64,000 nucleotides of DNA from Chitinophagaceae bacterium (GCA_016787065.1 JAEUVD010000020.1:1-64000); one strand, 5' to 3'. Shown: positions 26,271-36,392, counted from the first letter of the stretch. Translations and numbers: made by a program. The notes: generated by a model not told the origin, from the sequence alone.

Positions 26271-28061
26271 TTAATCGTCTAACTTCAATACCGCTAAGAA
26301 GGCTTCTTGAGGTACTTCTACATTTCCAATTTGACGCATACGTTTTTTACCTTCTTTCTGTTTTTCAAGAAGTTTACGTTTACGACTGATATCACCGCCA
26401 TAGCATTTCGCGGTAACATCCTTTCTTAAGGCGGAAATAGTTTCACGAGCTACAATTTTCGCACCGATAGCCGCTTGGATAGCAATTTGGAATTGTTGAC
26501 GTGGAAGAAGTTCTTTCAACTTCTCACAAAGCTTTCTTCCGAAATCCTGAGCTCGTCCGCGATGGATTAACGCACTCAAAGCATCTACTTTATCGCCATT
26601 TAAGAGAATATCCATTTTCACAATATCGCTATCACGCATGTCAATAGGATGATAATCGAAGGAGGCATAACCACGAGTCTGACTTTTTAATTTGTCATAG
26701 AAGTCAAACACGATTTCCGTGAGTGGCATTTCAAAAGTTAATTCTACACGCGAAGGTGTGAGATAACCTTGATTGGTAAGCATACCCCGTTTACCAATAC
26801 ATAAATTCATGATATTACCTATATAATCTGGCTTAGTAATAATTTGCGCTTTAATAAAAGGCTCCTTGATGGTTTCTAACCTGCTAGGGTCGGGCATTTC
26901 AGTGGGGTTATTCACAATAATATGCTCACCCTTCGTGGTAAATGCTTCGAAGCTAACGTTAGGAACTGTTGTAATTACTGTTTGATTGAATTCTCGTTCA
27001 AGACGTTCTTGAATAATTTCCATGTGAAGAAGACCCAAGAAGCCACAACGAAAACCAAAACCTAATGCCTGCGATGTTTCTAATTCAAAGGTTAACGATG
27101 CATCATTCAATTGCAATTTTTCCATGCAATTACGAAGTTCTTCAAACTGATCTGTTTCAACCGGATAAATACCGGCAAAAACCATGGGCTTCACATCTTC
27201 AAATCCTTGTATGGAAGCTTCACTCGGATTCACCATGTGGGTAATGGTATCGCCTACTTTTACTTCCTTAGCCACTTTAATTCCGGTAATAATGTAACCT
27301 ACATCGCCGGCACGAACCTCATTGCGTTCGGCCATACCTAATTTTAAAATTCCAACTTCATCTGCCTCATATTCAATACCGGTGTTGAAGAATTTAATTT
27401 TGTCTCCTTTTTTCAAAATACCGTTAAACACGCGATAGTAAACGATGATTCCGCGAAAACTGTTAAACACCGAATCAAAGATTAACGCTTGAAGGGGAGC
27501 ATTTATATCCCCTTTTGGGGCAGGAATACGTTCAATGATAGCATGTAAGATTTCTTCAATGCCAATACCACTTTTGCCCGAGGCTAATAAGATATCTTCC
27601 TCTTTACAACCAATCAATTCCGTTATTTGATCTTTTACTTCCGGAATCATCGCACCATCCATGTCGATTTTATTAATTACCGGAATAATTTCAAGATCAT
27701 TGTCGATGGCAAGATATAAATTCGATATGGTTTGTGCTTGAATTCCTTGAGAGGCATCTACTAATAACAGTGCACCTTCGCAAGCGGCCAACGCTCTACT
27801 TACTTCGTAACTAAAATCTACATGGCCGGGCGTGTCAATCAAATTTAAGGTATAGGATTCACCTTTATAAGCATAGTTGATCTGAATTGCGTGACTTTTA
27901 ATGGTAATGCCTTTTTCTCGTTCAAGATCCATATCATCCAGAACCTGATTCATCATCTCCCGTTCGGTTATGGTTTTGGTATGTTCCAGTAAACGATCGG
28001 CGAGAGTACTTTTACCGTGATCGATATGTGCGATGATGCAAAAATTTCTGATATTTTTCAT
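26271..28061 (-). CDS. lepA: Elongation factor 4
   Basis: A 596-residue translational GTPase of the expected length. G1 is [16 protein letters not shown]2 falls in [10 protein letters not shown]3 is [12 protein letters not shown], and G4 is NKIDMDGA. The LepA-specific C-terminal domain ends with [19 protein letters not shown] and [14 protein letters not shown]. LepA acts on ribosomes, back-translocating or assisting assembly. The ATG at 28061 gives the usual [17 protein letters not shown] opening; the ten extra codons upstream overlap the -7 element and are rejected. It is monocistronic and convergent with the metalloprotease gene. Confidence 0.97.
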   Translation of the reverse strand: MKNIRNFCIIAHIDHGKSTLADRLLEHTKTITEREMMNQVLDDMDLEREKGITIKSHAIQINYAYKGESYTLNLIDTPGHVDFSYEVSRALAACEGALLLVDASQGIQAQTISNLYLAIDNDLEIIPVINKIDMDGAMIPEVKDQITELIGCKEEDILLASGKSGIGIEEILHAIIERIPAPKGDINAPLQALIFDSVFNSFRGIIVYYRVFNGILKKGDKIKFFNTGIEYEADEVGILKLGMAERNEVRAGDVGYIITGIKVAKEVKVGDTITHMVNPSEASIQGFEDVKPMVFAGIYPVETDQFEELRNCMEKLQLNDASLTFELETSQALGFGFRCGFLGLLHMEIIQERLEREFNQTVITTVPNVSFEAFTTKGEHIIVNNPTEMPDPSRLETIKEPFIKAQIITKPDYIGNIMNLCIGKRGMLTNQGYLTPSRVELTFEMPLTEIVFDFYDKLKSQTRGYASFDYHPIDMRDSDIVKMDILLNGDKVDALSALIHRGRAQDFGRKLCEKLKELLPRQQFQIAIQAAIGAKIVARETISALRKDVTAKCYGGDISRKRKLLEKQKEGKKRMRQIGNVEVPQEAFLAVLKLDD

Positions 28062-28088
28062 GAAGACAAGTCCTTTTGGAAAGGGAGG

Positions 28089-28096
28089 CAAAAGTA
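28089..28096 (-). promoter_or_regulatory. -7 promoter element (TACTTTTG) for lepA
   Basis: Matches TAnnTTTG on the minus strand, 27 nt before the ATG at 28061. It overlaps a possible longer lepA reading from 28091, which decides for the shorter start. Confidence 0.6.
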
Positions 28097-28111
28097 GCCC
28101 CAGATGAGGAA

Positions 28112-28141
28112 TAAAAAAATCCTGATTTGAAAATCAGGATT
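28112..28141 (-). terminator. Terminator of the DUF3276 gene
   Basis: On the minus strand a 10-bp stem (ATCCTGATTT / AAATCAGGAT, 28119-28140, 2-nt loop) is followed by seven T. It lies 25 bp after the stop of the gene ending at 28166 and just upstream of the lepA promoter. Confidence 0.8.
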
Positions 28142-28165
28142 GAATTGCAAAAGATTAATTAGTTT

Positions 28166-28552
28166 CTACCAAGAGTCAACCTCACCGGTATGTGGGGTAG
28201 GTGTGTTATCACTACCTGATTCTTGATACCCACCACCATGTTGTTCATCTTGATCGGAATAATCATGGTTGAACGCATCAAAATCATAATCAGGCATCAA
28301 CTGCGTTTTAACGTGATCCACCGTTTCCGATAAGGCTTTTACGAATTTATTAAAATCTTCTTTATACAGAAAAATTTTATGTCTATCGTAGCCATTATCA
28401 TTAAACCGTTTTTTACTCTCCGTTAATGTAATGAAATAGTCATTCCCTTTGGTTGACCGAACATCGAAAAAATACGTTCTTCGCTTCCCGGCCTTCAAGC
28501 GCTGGCTATAGATAGCCTCGCTGTTTCTGTCGCTGTGTTGTTCGTAAGACAC
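28166..28552 (-). CDS. DUF3276 (PUR-alpha-like) nucleic-acid-binding protein
   Basis: A 128-residue cytoplasmic protein. Residues of about 14-85 (IYSQRLKAGKRRTYFFDVR, DYFITLTESKKRF, HKIFLYKEDFNKFVKAL) match the PUR-alpha-like repeat known as DUF3276, widespread in Bacteroidota and related to the spirochaete protein BpuR. Such proteins bind single-stranded DNA or RNA through the KRRTYFFDVR strand. The C-terminal 40 residues are acidic and glycine-rich. The start is GTG at 28552; no ATG is available before the domain. It has its own terminator. Confidence 0.85.
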   Translation of the reverse strand: MSYEQHSDRNSEAIYSQRLKAGKRRTYFFDVRSTKGNDYFITLTESKKRFNDNGYDRHKIFLYKEDFNKFVKALSETVDHVKTQLMPDYDFDAFNHDYSDQDEQHGGGYQESGSDNTPTPHTGEVDSW

Positions 28553-28820
28553 CTTGTTTTGTTTTTTAGGTTTTAAATAAATAGAAATTCAAATATATAC
28601 TTTTTGAATAAAAACACAAATAAAAATACTTGTCAAATAATTTTAATAATATAAAAGTATCGCCTTCTAAAAGTGGTGATTTTCTTGCTGTTGAAAGGAA
28701 ATTTCTACATCCATTCTAAACAATATCCTTCGTTCTCCACATAGGCTTAGCATTTATTCTATTTTTTTGTTATGAATATTCACAAAGTTATAGTAATATT
28801 ACCCTTGGATTCTGTACCCT

Positions 28821-29675
28821 ATGCGAATAAGATTTTTACTTTTATTAGTTTTACCGATAGTCAGCTTTGCTCAACGCCACCATGAGATGGGTATTTTTGG
28901 TGGTACATCTAGTTACTATGGCGATTTACAAGAAAAATTATTTCCTGACGAAGGGTATCGTGCTAGTGGTGGTTTGATGTACAAATATTTTGTTCACCCT
29001 AGTTTAGGATTCCGTTTCGGTGCTACTTACGCTAGTTTATATGGAGCAGATAGTTTATCTGAATCGCCGGCAGTTAAAAAGAGAAATCTGAATTTTCAAA
29101 CGAACTTATTTGAACTTAGTGCTGCTGTAGAAGCTAATATGATTCCGGTTGACTTCGACGAATACAAATTCTCACCATACATTTTCGCGGGGTTCTGTTT
29201 GTTCTATTATAACCCCTATACGATTGCCCCGAATGACGATAAAATTTATTTAAGACCACTCAGTACAGAAGGGCAGGGTTTACGCCAGTATCCGGATCGT
29301 AAGGTGTACACTTTGGTAAATGCCGGTTTCCCGTTAGGAGGTGGTATTAAAACCTTAATCGGGAAAACAGTATTAATTGGTGCAGAAATTGGATTCCGTT
29401 ATACCGTTACAGATTATCTGGACGATGTAAGCAAAACCTATGTAAACATGGATACACTTTGGCAATATAAAGGTAAGCAGAGTGTAGACCTATCTTATCG
29501 TACAGATGAATTGGCCTCTTGGGATAAAAACTATCCTAACGATGGGTTCAAACGTGGCGATAACATGAAAACAGATTGGTACTGGTTTGGAGGTATTAAT
29601 GTTGCCTTATACTTCGACGCATTTGGCAATCGTCCGCGATATACCAAAACGCGCTGTCCTCGTAAAATCTTCTAA
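28821..29675 (+). CDS. DUF6089 outer-membrane protein
   Basis: A 284-residue protein. A signal peptide ends at PIVSFAQ (about residue 17). It then opens EMGIFGGTSSYYGDLQ, a hallmark of the DUF6089 family, an outer-membrane beta-barrel conserved in Bacteroidota. Later strands include FSPYIFAGFCLFYYNPY, VNAGFPLGGGIK and IGAEIGFRYTVTDYLDDVS. Function is unknown; some members sit near cell-envelope genes. Its stop overlaps by 4 nt the end of the convergent nitrilase gene. A weak -7 element, TACCCTTG, lies just before the ATG. Confidence 0.8.
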   Translation: MRIRFLLLLVLPIVSFAQRHHEMGIFGGTSSYYGDLQEKLFPDEGYRASGGLMYKYFVHPSLGFRFGATYASLYGADSLSESPAVKKRNLNFQTNLFELSAAVEANMIPVDFDEYKFSPYIFAGFCLFYYNPYTIAPNDDKIYLRPLSTEGQGLRQYPDRKVYTLVNAGFPLGGGIKTLIGKTVLIGAEIGFRYTVTDYLDDVSKTYVNMDTLWQYKGKQSVDLSYRTDELASWDKNYPNDGFKRGDNMKTDWYWFGGINVALYFDAFGNRPRYTKTRCPRKIF

Positions 29676-30451
29676 AGAATCGTAAAACTGTCTTTGTCTT
29701 TTAAAAATGGAAACGTTGTTCTTGTTTCCGAAATACGCTTTTTATCTAAGGTTTGAATTAAAATTTCTTCTTCACCTTGATCTTTACATGTAATCACATG
29801 TCCCATCGGATCGATTATAGAAGAAGCTCCCTTGTAGTGTATGCCCATACCATCCGTGCCAACACGATTCACGCCAAGTACATAGCACTGATTTTCGATG
29901 GCCCTTGCTCTCAATAAAGTTTTCCAGGCTTCAATTCGTGGTTCAGGCCAATTAGCTACATACAATAAAACATCATATTCGTCTTCCGATTGCTGCCGGC
30001 TCCAAACAGGGAATCGTAAATCGTAACATACCTGTAAATTAATTTTGAAACCATTGACCTGAGCAATAACGCGTTGTTCTCCTGCTGTATAGGATATGTT
30101 TTCTTTAGCAAGTGAAAACAGATGCCGCTTGTTGTAATAACCTATTTGTTTGGAAGGTAAAACCCATAACAAGCGGTTATAAATATGCTCGTCTTCTCGT
30201 ATAAACATGCTGCCACAGAGTATCACATTTTTTTCAGAGGCTATCCGCTGCATCCATGTAACCGTATCACCATCCATCGTTTCCGCTGTTTTTTTTGCTT
30301 GCATACTGAAACCAGTGTTGAAAGTTTCAGGTAGAATGATTAATTGAGCCTCTTGAATGGATTTTATTTTCTCTTCATACATGATTCGGTTTTGGGCAGC
30401 ATCTTCCCAATAAATAGTTGATTGAATCAGGGCTACATGTAATACACTCAT
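29672..30451 (-). CDS. Nitrilase-family omega-amidase
   Basis: A 259-residue carbon-nitrogen hydrolase with the full catalytic triad: E42 in LPETFNTGF, K108 in YNKRHLF and C142 in QVCYDLRFP. The YNKRHLF and CYDLRFPVW contexts and the length match the YafV/NIT2-like omega-amidases, which hydrolyse alpha-ketoglutaramate or related amides, a metabolite-repair role. It is third in the minus-strand run uvrD-recX-amidase, 2 nt after recX, so it is almost certainly co-transcribed. Substrate assignment is by family only. Confidence 0.9.
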   Translation of the reverse strand: MSVLHVALIQSTIYWEDAAQNRIMYEEKIKSIQEAQLIILPETFNTGFSMQAKKTAETMDGDTVTWMQRIASEKNVILCGSMFIREDEHIYNRLLWVLPSKQIGYYNKRHLFSLAKENISYTAGEQRVIAQVNGFKINLQVCYDLRFPVWSRQQSEDEYDVLLYVANWPEPRIEAWKTLLRARAIENQCYVLGVNRVGTDGMGIHYKGASSIIDPMGHVITCKDQGEEEILIQTLDKKRISETRTTFPFLKDKDSFTIL

Positions 30452-30453
30452 AG

Positions 30454-30909
30454 TTAAGATAGGTTGTTTCGAATGAACTCGTAAATATACTCATCTTCAA
30501 AACCACGTTGAAGCAGAAAATTTCTAAGTTTTGCTTTTTTATTCCACACCGAACGTTCTTTTTGCAAAGAAGCTAATTTCTGTTCAGCTAGTTGATTAAA
30601 AATTAGCCTGTAATCTTCTTCCTTAATTTCCGCCAACCCTGCTTTAATGCAATAAACAGAAATTTTATGCTGTTTTAGTCCTTGAACTATTTTTTGTCGT
30701 CCCCAATGCTTTACCCTGAATTTACCACCTGCGTAGGCTTTTGAAAATCGTTCCTCATTTATAAAATTTTCTTCTAATAAGGCAACGATATAAAGTTCCA
30801 AATCATCGCCATAAATTTTCATTCCAAGAAGTTTGCTTCGAACTTCATACTGACTTCGTTCTTGATACGCGCAGAAGTATTTTATTTTTTCAAGAATACT
30901 ATCATCCAT
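30454..30909 (-). CDS. recX: RecX regulatory protein
   Basis: A 151-residue all-helical protein with the three-repeat RecX pattern: LEKIKYFCAYQERSQYEVRSKL, then YIVALLEENFINEERFSKAYAGGKFRVKHWGRQKIVQGL, then RNFLLQRGFEDEYI. RecX binds and restrains RecA filaments. It follows uvrD by 3 nt, so helicase and recombination modulator are transcribed together, consistent with a DNA-repair operon. Length is typical for Bacteroidota RecX. Confidence 0.9.
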   Translation of the reverse strand: MDDSILEKIKYFCAYQERSQYEVRSKLLGMKIYGDDLELYIVALLEENFINEERFSKAYAGGKFRVKHWGRQKIVQGLKQHKISVYCIKAGLAEIKEEDYRLIFNQLAEQKLASLQKERSVWNKKAKLRNFLLQRGFEDEYIYEFIRNNLS

Positions 30910-30912
30910 AAA

Positions 30913-33165
30913 CTAGTTTAGAATGCGCAACTTGGCATAATTCAACATGATCTTTTTTTGTCCGCCATTGGAGAAATCAATCGTGGCTACTTTATTGCCA
31001 ATAGGTCCTTCTAAATTTAACACATTACCCACCCCAAACCGTTGATGTTCAACCTTCATTCCTGTTTGCAATTTGCTTGTATCATCAGCTGTGAAATTGA
31101 CATCACCGACCTGATTCGTAACAGCAGGGCGAATAACTTTCTTCTGCTGAAAGGCATTTTCTTCTAATCGGAAACCACCTCGTGATGGTTTCGGTTTCGC
31201 AGCTAAGTTAGCATCAACCAAGGCTTTTGGAAGCTCTTCAATAAACCGACTTGGGTCATTATTCACAAGATTTCCAAAACGATACCGATTGTTAGCGAAG
31301 CTAATAGTTAGTTTTTCCTTTGCACGCGTTATAGCAACATAAAATAGTCGACGTTCCTCTTCCAAATTTTCACGGTCATATAAACTCATACTACTTGGGA
31401 AAATATTCTCTTCCAAGCCTACGATGAATACAACAGGAAATTCTAACCCTTTGGAGGCATGCACCGTCATGAGTTTCACTACATCCTGATTTTCTTCATT
31501 GCCTTCATCAGCATCCGTGAGTAGTGTAATTTGTTGCAAATAAGAACCTAAATTCCGTTCTATTACTTCACCATCGTCGGTAGGTAATTCAGTATATTCT
31601 TTAATACTGTTTAGTAATTCCTGAATATTTTCATATCGTGCCAAGCCTTCCACAGTTTTATCGGCATAAAGTTCTTTCACTAAGCCGCTATTTTTACCAA
31701 TTTCATAAGCCAAATCATACGCGTTTTTTTTATCGAGCAATCCTTGATGACCCTTAATAAGCATAACAAAATTTTCGATAGCTGCAAGCGTAGCGCCTTT
31801 AAAACCGAATTGTGTTGCCTGACAAAGCACATCGAAAAACGTACATTGATTTTCTTCAGCAAAGTAAGAAATTTTTGTAATGGTGGTTTGTCCGATTCCT
31901 CGTGTTGGAAAATTAATGATGCGTTTTAACGCCTCTTCATCGCGTGTGTTAACAAGTACGCGGAGGTAAGCGATATAATCTTTAATCTCCTTTCGTTGAT
32001 AGAAAGAGGTACCGCCGAATAATCGATAGGCAATGTTCATGCGCCGAAGCGATTCTTCAAAGGCTCGACTTTGAGCATTGGTTCGATATAAAATGGCGAA
32101 ATCTTTATTCTGATGGTGATAGCGTAATTTTAGTTCTTGAATGGAATCAGCTACATATTTTCCTTCATCATTATCGGTAAACGTAGCAACCAATTTTATT
32201 TTATCGCCAAGTTCTTTATCCGTCCACAGTTCTTTAGGTATTTGATTTGAATTCCGAATGATAACTTCGTTTGCGGCATCAAGAATTGTTTTTGTGGAAC
32301 GATAATTTTGTTCGAGTTTAATAATTTTTACATCATCATAATCACGCTGAAACTGAAAAATATTCTGCATGCTTGCACCGCGGAATGAATATATACTTTG
32401 GGCGTCATCGCCCACTACACAAATGTTTTCGTTTAATGCGCCGAGTAATTTTACAATATAGTACTGCGCCAAATTTGTATCTTGGTACTCATCAATCATC
32501 ACATAACGAAACTTGTGTTGATACTTAGCAAGTATATCCGGGAAATTACTTAACAGGATATACATATTCACTAATAAATCATCAAAATCCATGGCGCCAT
32601 TTTTAAAACAACGCTTGCTATAGGCTTCAAAAATATCACCAATCATGGGTCTATTACTGCGTGCATCTTCTTGCTGAATGTCGTAATCTTCTTTATATTC
32701 TCGCCAGGTTTTCAAATCATTTTTAGCAGAAGATATTCTGTTATAGATGAAAGATGGTTTGTACACTTTTTCATCCAGATTTTTTTCTTTTACAATCGAT
32801 TTAATCACAGATTTCGCATCTTCGGTATCGTAAATAGTGAAATTTGCCGGATAGCCTAAACGTTCTGCCTCTACACGTAATATTCGTGAAAAAACAGAGT
32901 GAAACGTACCAATATAAAGATTGCGGGCTTCTTGATTGCCAAGTATATGTTCGATACGCTCCTTCATTTCACGAGCAGCTTTGTTCGTGAAGGTTAAGGC
33001 TAGAATTCGAAAGGAATCTACACCCAATTGTATTAAATGAGCAATACGGGTGGTAAGTACTTTTGTTTTACCTGAACCGGCTCCGGCCACGATCATAAGA
33101 GGACCTTCGGTGTATAATACGGCCTCACGTTGTTTTTCATTCAATGCCGATAGATAAGATTGCAT
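30913..33165 (-). CDS. UvrD/PcrA-type DNA helicase
   Basis: A 750-residue superfamily 1A helicase. Visible motifs: Q-motif LNEKQREAV, Walker A GAGSGKT (residues 28-34), motif Ia LTFTNKAAREMKER, motif II IDEYQDTN, motif III GDDAQSIYSFRGA, motif IV QNYRST, motif V TVHASKGLEFPVVF and motif VI RLFYVAITRAK. The C-terminal VEHQRFGVGNVLNLEG segment is the Tudor-like tail of PcrA, which contacts RNA polymerase. It unwinds DNA 3' to 5' in repair and replication-transcription conflict resolution. The ATG at 33165 is 4 nt after TACTTTTG. It is first of the uvrD-recX-amidase operon and divergent from the flavoprotein gene. Confidence 0.95.
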   Translation of the reverse strand: MQSYLSALNEKQREAVLYTEGPLMIVAGAGSGKTKVLTTRIAHLIQLGVDSFRILALTFTNKAAREMKERIEHILGNQEARNLYIGTFHSVFSRILRVEAERLGYPANFTIYDTEDAKSVIKSIVKEKNLDEKVYKPSFIYNRISSAKNDLKTWREYKEDYDIQQEDARSNRPMIGDIFEAYSKRCFKNGAMDFDDLLVNMYILLSNFPDILAKYQHKFRYVMIDEYQDTNLAQYYIVKLLGALNENICVVGDDAQSIYSFRGASMQNIFQFQRDYDDVKIIKLEQNYRSTKTILDAANEVIIRNSNQIPKELWTDKELGDKIKLVATFTDNDEGKYVADSIQELKLRYHHQNKDFAILYRTNAQSRAFEESLRRMNIAYRLFGGTSFYQRKEIKDYIAYLRVLVNTRDEEALKRIINFPTRGIGQTTITKISYFAEENQCTFFDVLCQATQFGFKGATLAAIENFVMLIKGHQGLLDKKNAYDLAYEIGKNSGLVKELYADKTVEGLARYENIQELLNSIKEYTELPTDDGEVIERNLGSYLQQITLLTDADEGNEENQDVVKLMTVHASKGLEFPVVFIVGLEENIFPSSMSLYDRENLEEERRLFYVAITRAKEKLTISFANNRYRFGNLVNNDPSRFIEELPKALVDANLAAKPKPSRGGFRLEENAFQQKKVIRPAVTNQVGDVNFTADDTSKLQTGMKVEHQRFGVGNVLNLEGPIGNKVATIDFSNGGQKKIMLNYAKLRILN

Positions 33166-33169
33166 CGCG

Positions 33170-33177
33170 CAAAAGTA
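33170..33177 (-). promoter_or_regulatory. -7 promoter element (TACTTTTG) for the uvrD operon
   Basis: Matches TAnnTTTG on the minus strand, ending 4 nt before the ATG at 33165. It lies 13 bp from the plus-strand element at 33191, forming a compact divergent pair. Confidence 0.65.
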
Positions 33178-33190
33178 AGTTCAAATCGTT

Positions 33191-33198
33191 TACTTTTG
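33191..33198 (+). promoter_or_regulatory. -7 promoter element (TACTTTTG) for the flavoprotein gene
   Basis: Matches TAnnTTTG, 6 nt before the GTG at 33205. It decides for this start, since an alternative reading from 33160 would run through both promoters and overlap uvrD. Confidence 0.65.
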
Positions 33199-33204
33199 TG
33201 GCCT

Positions 33205-34752
33205 GTGATCAAGGAGATTTCCCTAGTTATTCCACCAAAGTTAGTGCATAGTCCGTTGGCTATCTTACAAGCTATTCGTGATGAATTGGGCGTGCGAAAA
33301 ACGCAACGAATTCAATATGAAACCCTTAAACGATCGATCGATGCTCGTCAGAAACAAATAAATTATTTAGTGCAACTTCGGGTTTATATCGATGAAAAAG
33401 AAATGCCTCAGAAGGAATATAAAATTCCGATTAATCAGGTTGCTTCCCAAAAAGAAATTCATATTATAGGTGCAGGTCCAGCCGGATTGTTTGCGGCACT
33501 GCAATGTATTGACCTGGGTTTAAAACCGGTTGTTTTTGAACGAGGTAAAAATGTAAGAGAGCGCCGACGCGATTTAGCTATACTTAATAAACAAGGCATT
33601 CTGAATGAAGAAAGCAACTATTGTTTTGGTGAAGGTGGAGCCGGAACGTATAGCGATGGTAAATTATATACGCGAAGTAAGAAACGCGGTGAATTGCAAA
33701 AGGTACTAGAATGGTTTCATGTTTTTGGCGCCCCAAATGAAATTTTATTCGAGGCGCATCCACATATTGGTACAAATAAACTTCCACAGATCATTGAGGC
33801 TATTCGCAATCAGATTTTAGTTTGTGGTGGTGAAATTCATTTCGAAAAGAAGATGACGGGTTTGCGTATAAACGGACAACGCATTCAGTCTATTACTTTG
33901 AATGGAAATGAACACGTTGATGTGAAGGAAGTAATTTTAGCAACCGGGCATAGTGCTGCGGATATCTATCAATTACTGCATCAGGAAAAGATTAAACTTG
34001 AATCTAAGCCGTTCGCTTTAGGCGTTCGAATCGAACACCCACAACATATTATCGATCAAGCACAATATCGTTGTTTAATTCGCGATGAGAACTTACCGCC
34101 GGCTAGTTATAGTTTAGTAGAACAAGTTGATGGTAGAGGGGTGTTTTCTTTTTGTATGTGTCCGGGTGGTATTATCGCACCAGCCGCCACGCAACAACAA
34201 CAAGTCGTGGTAAATGGTTGGAGTCCATCGAAACGAAATAACCCTTTTGCAAACAGTGGTATGGTAGTTAGCATAGAACCAAAGGATTTCGGAATGCAGC
34301 ATGCCTTACAAGGGTTAGAATTTCAGGCGGCGGTTGAACGAAAGGCGTATCATGCAGGAGGAGGGTTATTTGTAGCGCCTGCACAACGTATGACCGATTT
34401 TGTACGTAATAAACTTTCAGGTTCATTGCCGCAATGTTCGTATTTGCCAGGGGTACGTTCGGCTTTATTACAAGAAGTACTACCTGATTTTGTTACCAAA
34501 ACACTGCAACAAGGTTTTAAGTCTTTTGGTAAAAAGATGAAAGGATATTTTACAGAAGAGGCGTTGTTAGTGGCCACAGAAAGTAGAACTTCATCGCCGG
34601 TAAGAATACCTCGAACGAAAGAAAATTATCAGCATGTGGAGATAGAAAATTTATATCCCTGTGCCGAAGGGGCAGGTTATGCCGGAGGTATTGTAAGTGC
34701 TGCGATGGATGGTATGGAGATTGTGAAGCACATAGAGATGAAGGTAAAATAG
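33205..34752 (+). CDS. FAD-dependent dehydrogenase (COG2509)
   Basis: A 515-residue flavoprotein. An N-terminal region of about 80 residues (IKEISLVIPPKL, then DARQKQINYLVQLRVYI) typical of COG2509 is followed by the FAD-binding HIIGAGPAGLFAAL with VVFERGKNVRERR, then NYCFGEGGAGTYSDGKLYTR. The segments VFSFCMCPGGIIAPA and LYPCAEGAGYAGGIVSAAMDG, also typical of this family, are present. These are annotated as uncharacterised FAD-dependent dehydrogenases; the substrate is unknown. The GTG start at 33205 lies 6 nt after its -7 element. It is convergent with the minus-strand operon that begins at 34768. Confidence 0.88.
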   Translation: MIKEISLVIPPKLVHSPLAILQAIRDELGVRKTQRIQYETLKRSIDARQKQINYLVQLRVYIDEKEMPQKEYKIPINQVASQKEIHIIGAGPAGLFAALQCIDLGLKPVVFERGKNVRERRRDLAILNKQGILNEESNYCFGEGGAGTYSDGKLYTRSKKRGELQKVLEWFHVFGAPNEILFEAHPHIGTNKLPQIIEAIRNQILVCGGEIHFEKKMTGLRINGQRIQSITLNGNEHVDVKEVILATGHSAADIYQLLHQEKIKLESKPFALGVRIEHPQHIIDQAQYRCLIRDENLPPASYSLVEQVDGRGVFSFCMCPGGIIAPAATQQQQVVVNGWSPSKRNNPFANSGMVVSIEPKDFGMQHALQGLEFQAAVERKAYHAGGGLFVAPAQRMTDFVRNKLSGSLPQCSYLPGVRSALLQEVLPDFVTKTLQQGFKSFGKKMKGYFTEEALLVATESRTSSPVRIPRTKENYQHVEIENLYPCAEGAGYAGGIVSAAMDGMEIVKHIEMKVK

Positions 34753-34767
34753 GTAAATGTTATCCGT

Positions 34768-35565
34768 TTATTTTTCCTGATAAAAAGAAGCTGTTCGTTT
34801 CTTGCGTTCCGGACTTATAATAGAACCTAGCTGCCAACGAACAGAAAGTTTTGCTGCTAATTCATTGCCTCCATACGATAATGTAACATATTCGGTTGCC
34901 ATATTGGTTTTCTTATACATTAACCATTGCGTTGAATAATAATCCGGATTAATGGTATAGTACACACCTAAAGCTACAGCAAGTCGATTACTGATTGCAT
35001 AGGAAAAATCGGTTCCAAGTTCCAAACTATGTCGCTGGTTACTATAGTAGTTTGTACTTACGAAAAGGGTATCGTAAATGGTACCTTGTGGCGTTTCAAT
35101 TTGTCCTGCCGCATCCCAAATGAAGGGAGAAGAACTTTGACTCGGCGCATCCATGCTTACTAAATTGATTCCAACCATTGGTAAGATGGAAAAAGATTTG
35201 GTAACCTTTAATTTATAACGGAAACGTAGTGATGTACCAAATGCGGTTGCTCCACCGCCATAGGAAGTAAATCCACTACCATCGGGCATTTTATGTTCTA
35301 CATGATTGTACGTAAAGGTTTGTTGATTTAACCCCAATTCAAAGAAACCATGTTGAAACAGTTCAATTCCTAAATGAAAACCTGTAGAAGCAAGTTTCAT
35401 AGAAGTTGGATTTTTAAAGTGATGATCGCTATACGCTTCCATTTTGGATTTACTAAAACCTACACCTGATTCTAGTCCAACATATACGGTATGTGGTTTG
35501 CGATCTTTTGCATCAGCATGAGCGAGTATACCATGGAGTATACAGAGTAAAATAATTTTTTTCAT
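34768..35565 (-). CDS. Exported beta-barrel-like protein of the ECF operon
   Basis: A 265-residue protein and the last gene of the sigma-factor operon. A signal peptide ends at ILAHADA (about residue 18). The rest alternates strands and turns (VYVGLESGVGFSKSK, TGFHLGIELFQHGFFELGLNQQ, RLAVALGVYYTI, LAAKLSVRWQLG) as expected for an outer-membrane beta-barrel. The charged tail SPERKKRTASFYQEK is unusual for a barrel end. The start at 35565 (MKKIILLC) is preferred to 35598, because the longer form would overlap the preceding gene and put a basic extension before the signal peptide. Function unknown. Confidence 0.6.
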   Translation of the reverse strand: MKKIILLCILHGILAHADAKDRKPHTVYVGLESGVGFSKSKMEAYSDHHFKNPTSMKLASTGFHLGIELFQHGFFELGLNQQTFTYNHVEHKMPDGSGFTSYGGGATAFGTSLRFRYKLKVTKSFSILPMVGINLVSMDAPSQSSSPFIWDAAGQIETPQGTIYDTLFVSTNYYSNQRHSLELGTDFSYAISNRLAVALGVYYTINPDYYSTQWLMYKKTNMATEYVTLSYGGNELAAKLSVRWQLGSIISPERKKRTASFYQEK

Positions 35566-35581
35566 TTTTTTTTTATATTTT

Positions 35582-36385
35582 TTAAAATGCCAATCCAATT
35601 CTGAAATTGGCGACTAAATTGAAACGAGGAGCTTTTTCGATTTCGGTTGTAGTAACACCTTGAACGTTCATAGTTTTGAAGTGAAACTGAGGTCTGCTAT
35701 TTTCGCCGCCATAACGAAATACATTGCCTATTTGCGCATCGGCATAAAAATACTTTAGAAAGCGACGTTGAGCCCCGTATAAAATGGCTACATGATTATC
35801 ATAGAATGGGTGCATACTTTGATCGGTAATTACAGCTTCCTGTTGATCATAAACTAAAGAAGCATCCGTGCCGGTTTGTAAAACATTACGACTTAAACGT
35901 AAGGCAAGATAGTTAGCAGTGAAATTATTAGCTCCATGTTTTCGATGCATCTTTCGATTAAGATTATAATAATAGCGCAACTCTGCGGCTAAGGCGGCGT
36001 TGAAAAGTGTTCTTGAACTTCGGTATTCCTTACCAATATAGGTATAGGTTTGATTAGAGTTTAACACAGTGTCCCATTGCGTTTGAATTACGCCATCTGT
36101 ACTTCTTAGAATAGCTTTGGTTTCAACTTGAAATGAAAGATTGCTTTTTATTTTCTTTTCGTAACTCAGGATAATCGGACAACCATCATACGTAAAAATA
36201 GAAGACTTAGCGGTAGTAATTGGAAGCACTTTAAGTTTCCAAATACTGGTTTCGGTTTGGTTAGCCATAGTAACAAAATTGTAAGCCTTCATCAGTTTAT
36301 TTTGTTCAACGAATAAAGAATCATCTTGTGCGAACACGGTTACATTCAATATTATAGAATAAAGGAAAAGTATAATGTATTTCAT
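35582..36385 (-). CDS. Exported protein, probable outer-membrane barrel
   Basis: A 267-residue protein. A signal peptide ends at VTVFAQ (about residue 20). Predicted strands are amphipathic, and the C-terminus FNLVANFRIGLAF ends in an aromatic residue after an alternating strand, the classical end of an outer-membrane beta-barrel. The opening of the mature part (FVEQNKLMKAYNFVTMANQTETSIWKLKV) looks helical. It lies 7 nt from the upstream gene and 16 nt before the next, so it belongs to the ECF sigma-factor operon. No family is recognised. Confidence 0.6.
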   Translation of the reverse strand: MKYIILFLYSIILNVTVFAQDDSLFVEQNKLMKAYNFVTMANQTETSIWKLKVLPITTAKSSIFTYDGCPIILSYEKKIKSNLSFQVETKAILRSTDGVIQTQWDTVLNSNQTYTYIGKEYRSSRTLFNAALAAELRYYYNLNRKMHRKHGANNFTANYLALRLSRNVLQTGTDASLVYDQQEAVITDQSMHPFYDNHVAILYGAQRRFLKYFYADAQIGNVFRYGGENSRPQFHFKTMNVQGVTTTEIEKAPRFNLVANFRIGLAF

Positions 36386-36392
36386 GATTAAC

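Noticed and set aside
33160..33204. Upstream extension of the COG2509 flavoprotein gene
   Set aside because: It would overlap the start of uvrD on the other strand and run through both divergent promoters; the GTG at 33205 fits the promoter instead.
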